A stretch of DNA of 64,000 nucleotides. Origin: Gordonia jinghuaiqii (GTDB lineage Bacteria > Actinomycetota > Actinomycetes > Mycobacteriales > Mycobacteriaceae). This document shows positions 61,869-64,000 of this stretch, piece after piece; the first letter of the stretch is position 1; each line of letters starts with the position of its first letter. Where the stretch lies: the NCBI RefSeq assembly GCF_014041935.1, contig NZ_CP059491.1, forward strand, positions 5,022,001 to 5,086,000, in the 5' to 3' direction. The notes beneath the pieces were generated by a model. That model searched no databases, was not told the DNA's origin, and saw nothing but the letters and a program-made list of their open reading frames with translations. Both the position numbers and the translations under genes were made by a program.

Positions 61869-63959
61869 ATGCATCGGTTGCCGACCTCCAGAAGCGGGTT
61901 CGGACGTGCCGCGATTCGTCGCTTCGCGGCTGTCGTCGGGCTGGTCGGACTCTTCGGCCTGGCCGTGACGCTGCTGTCCGGGTCGCTCGTCGCCGGACCA
62001 TCCGGCGTGGGCGCCGGAACCGCATCGGCCGAGCCGCCCACGCGCCTGCCGACGTATGTCGTCGACTCCGCGAACGCGATCACCCCGGCCCAACGGACCG
62101 AACTCGAGAACGCCGTCGATTCGCTCTACAACGCGCACAACGTCCAGATGTGGATCGTGTACGTACGCGACTTCGACGGTCTCAGCAGTGAGCAGTGGGC
62201 CGACCAGACGGCCGTGGCCAGCGAACTCGGCGATCACGACGCGCTACTCGCCGTCGCCACCGACGATCGCGCATACCGCCTGTTCGCGCCGGACAGTGTG
62301 GGTGGCCTGGATCAGTCGACCCTCGACGAGGTCGCCACCGACGACGTGGTCCCGCAGTTGCGCGAGGGCAACTGGGCCGACGCCGGACTCGCCGCCGTCA
62401 ACGGGCTGTCCGCAGCTCTGGAACCCGGTTACACCGGGGTCATCGCGGCTGGCGTCGTGGGCGGGGCACTCGTCCTCGGTGGCGGGGGCGCAGTGCTGTA
62501 CTCGCGGCGTCGCAAGCAGCGGCGCATCGACGGCACCCTCGAGACCCTGCGGGAGCAGGAGTTGACCGTCGACCAGCTCGCGACACAACCTCTCGACGTG
62601 CTCGACCCGTGGTCGCGGGAGGTCCTGACCGACCTCGACAACGCCATCCGCACCAGTGAAGAGGAACTGCAGCTGGCCGTCGGCGAGTTCGGGGCCGTCG
62701 AGACCGCACCGTTCACCAAGGCCCTCGACCGGGCGAAACAGGCGCTCTCGAACTCGTTTTCCATACGGCAACGCCTCGATGACAACATCCCGGAAACCGA
62801 CGACGAGCGCCGATCGATGCTCGTGCAGATCATCACGACGTGCACCGACATCGACAGCGCACTCGACGACCAGGTCGAGACATTCGACGGCATGCGCAAT
62901 CTCCTCATCAACGCCGACGCCCGTTTCGACGCGATCACCCAACAGCTCGTCGGGTTGCGCGCACGTCTGGAGTCCGCGTCGCAGCAGCTCACCGACCTCG
63001 TCGCCGAGCACGGCGAGGACACGCTGGCCTCGATCCTCGACAACGTCGACCTCGCCCGTCAGCAGGTCGACTTCGCCGAGGCGACGGCCGATCAGGGCCG
63101 GGCGGCGATCGCCGCGCCGGTCGGCCAGCAAGGTCCGGCGGTGGCCGCGATCCGCTCCGCCGAGGGCTCCATCGAACAGGCCACCACCCTGCTCGACGCC
63201 ATCGACCACGCCGACGCGAACATCGCCGCCGCGCGGACCCGGATGCCCGCACTCATCGAGGAAGTCGAAGGCGAACTCGCCGAAGCCGCCGCGCTCAGCA
63301 CCGACGGAGGCGCCGGCCTCGCCACCGCCGTAGAGGTCGCCACGGCCGCCGTGGCCGCCGCGCGCGACAACTTCGACGCCGACCCGCTGGGCACGTTCAC
63401 CGCGCTGGTCGATGCCGATGCCGACCTCGACGACGCCCTCGCAGCGGCACGCGACGCCGCCGCCGAACGTACGCGGCGCGCTCAGGTGCTGACCGCCGCA
63501 CTCGAGTCGGCGGGCGCGAAGGTGACCACCGCTGCCGATTTCATCGGCACGCGCCGCGGCGCGGTCCAGTCCATCGCTCGGACGCGGCTGTCGGAGGCGC
63601 AGCGCCTACTGCAGACGGCCACCGCCGCCGCGGCGACCGATCCGCCGGCTGCGACGGACGCGGCGCGTCGGGCCGGGTCGCTGGCCGACCAAGCCCTGAT
63701 GGCGGCCCAGGGCGACGTGGTGACCTGGCAACAGACACAGCGGCCGCGGCCCGGCGGCGCGTCGACCACCGGCGCGGTCCTCGGCGGCATCCTCGTCGAC
63801 AGTTTCCTCCGCGGCACGATCGGCGGGCGGGGCGGATACGGCGGGGGTGGCTTCGGCGGGGGCTTCGGCGGGGGCGGCTTCAGCAGCGGCGGACGCAGCC
63901 CGGGCTCGTTCGGCGGCTCGGGCACCTCGGGCCGGATCGGCACCGGCGGACGGTTCTGA
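61869..63959 (+). CDS. TPM-domain membrane protein with long coiled-coil and Gly-rich tail
   Basis: A 696-residue protein. A signal-like hydrophobic segment near residues 18-40 leads to a TPM domain (about 55-165: YVVDSANAITPAQRTELENAV; MWIVYVRDFDGLSSEQWADQ), a membrane helix (about 190-210), some 400 residues of helical, probably coiled-coil sequence, and a C-terminal Gly/Ser/Phe-rich tail ending TGGRF. TPM proteins occur in envelope and photosystem-repair contexts. TAGATT at 61856-61861 is a -10 box 7 bases before the ATG at 61869, so a leaderless start there is likely; ATG 61842 is an alternative. Its exact role is unknown. Confidence 0.82.
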   Translation: MHRLPTSRSGFGRAAIRRFAAVVGLVGLFGLAVTLLSGSLVAGPSGVGAGTASAEPPTRLPTYVVDSANAITPAQRTELENAVDSLYNAHNVQMWIVYVRDFDGLSSEQWADQTAVASELGDHDALLAVATDDRAYRLFAPDSVGGLDQSTLDEVATDDVVPQLREGNWADAGLAAVNGLSAALEPGYTGVIAAGVVGGALVLGGGGAVLYSRRRKQRRIDGTLETLREQELTVDQLATQPLDVLDPWSREVLTDLDNAIRTSEEELQLAVGEFGAVETAPFTKALDRAKQALSNSFSIRQRLDDNIPETDDERRSMLVQIITTCTDIDSALDDQVETFDGMRNLLINADARFDAITQQLVGLRARLESASQQLTDLVAEHGEDTLASILDNVDLARQQVDFAEATADQGRAAIAAPVGQQGPAVAAIRSAEGSIEQATTLLDAIDHADANIAAARTRMPALIEEVEGELAEAAALSTDGGAGLATAVEVATAAVAAARDNFDADPLGTFTALVDADADLDDALAAARDAAAERTRRAQVLTAALESAGAKVTTAADFIGTRRGAVQSIARTRLSEAQRLLQTATAAAATDPPAATDAARRAGSLADQALMAAQGDVVTWQQTQRPRPGGASTTGAVLGGILVDSFLRGTIGGRGGYGGGGFGGGFGGGGFSSGGRSPGSFGGSGTSGRIGTGGRF

Positions 63960-63974
63960 CCGGAGAGCCGGAAA

Positions 63975-63990
63975 TGTTCCACGTGGAACA
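63975..63990. promoter_or_regulatory. parS-like ParB-binding palindrome
   Basis: TGTTCCACGTGGAACA is a perfect 16-bp palindrome, differing only in two symmetric positions from the canonical parS TGTTTCACGTGAAACA. It lies 16 bp after the TPM gene. ParB loading sites cluster near oriC, which matches the origin-proximal gene order in this window. Confidence 0.7.
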
Positions 63991-64000
63991 ATCTGCGTGG

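Noticed and set aside
1..64000. CRISPR arrays, rRNA and tRNA genes, classical riboswitches
   Set aside because: No regularly spaced repeats, no rRNA-like segments and no tRNA cloverleaf were noticed on reading; a covariance-model scan could still find small RNAs.

Overview
The window is high-GC actinobacterial chromosome, most likely Gordonia or a close relative in the Mycobacteriales. GTG and TTG starts, overlapping ATGA/GTGA gene junctions and several leaderless-looking starts are typical. The block dnaB - rplI - rpsR - ssb - rpsF - (GT87) - ponA1 - DUF5318 - padR - ino1 keeps the order and relative orientations of the Mycobacterium tuberculosis Rv0046c-Rv0058 region, read in reverse. That region is origin-proximal in mycobacteria. 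A DnaA-box-like cluster upstream of dnaB and a perfect parS-like palindrome at the right edge fit such a location. No rRNA, tRNA or CRISPR array was seen.

Layout. 1-9.3 kb is acyl-CoA catabolism: a leftward group (MDR oxidoreductase, enoyl-CoA hydratase-like protein, MHS-type transporter) faces a rightward operon (CaiB-type CoA transferase, CitE-like lyase, acetoacetyl-CoA synthetase, MFS transporter) across a 500-bp spacer rich in AATGC/GCATT palindromes. 9.5-25.1 kb is the conserved replication, ribosomal and cell-wall block. DnaB carries a 276-residue intein in its P-loop with the hallmarks of a class 3 intein. Two related GT87 glycosyltransferases, a GNAT enzyme, an OGG-fold-like protein and a small hypothetical protein are interleaved.

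25.5-37.1 kb is a Ter-type stress island: TerD, a DUF475/TerC-like membrane protein, three AIM24 paralogues, then a tightly coupled operon (coiled-coil protein, citrate-lyase-like C-C lyase, phosphoribosyltransferase, StiP/PELOTA-type protein, HAD hydrolase). Such operons are predicted to make an unidentified nucleoside-like metabolite. The island ends with two divergent, atypical receiver-HTH regulators. This is the strongest candidate for a poorly described system.

37.2-47.5 kb is mixed metabolism: a FadD36-like ligase, a solitary AbiEi/VSR-like protein, a homogentisate-dioxygenase-family operon with a divergent TetR regulator, a GNAT enzyme, manganese catalase, a DUF429 protein and TrpB2. 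A complete IS481-family element (47638-48966) with doubled inverted repeats and an imperfect 15-bp target repeat separates trpB2 from dinB. dinB has a LexA-box-like palindrome at its start. 50.3-64 kb holds a DHA2 drug exporter, an acyl-CoA ligase, ilvD, a three-gene membrane-protein operon of unknown function, a methyltransferase, a MalY/PatB-type aminotransferase, an F420-type LLM oxidoreductase, a TPM-domain protein and the parS-like site. Two copies of a 53-bp hairpin repeat flank the ilvD/membrane-operon segment.
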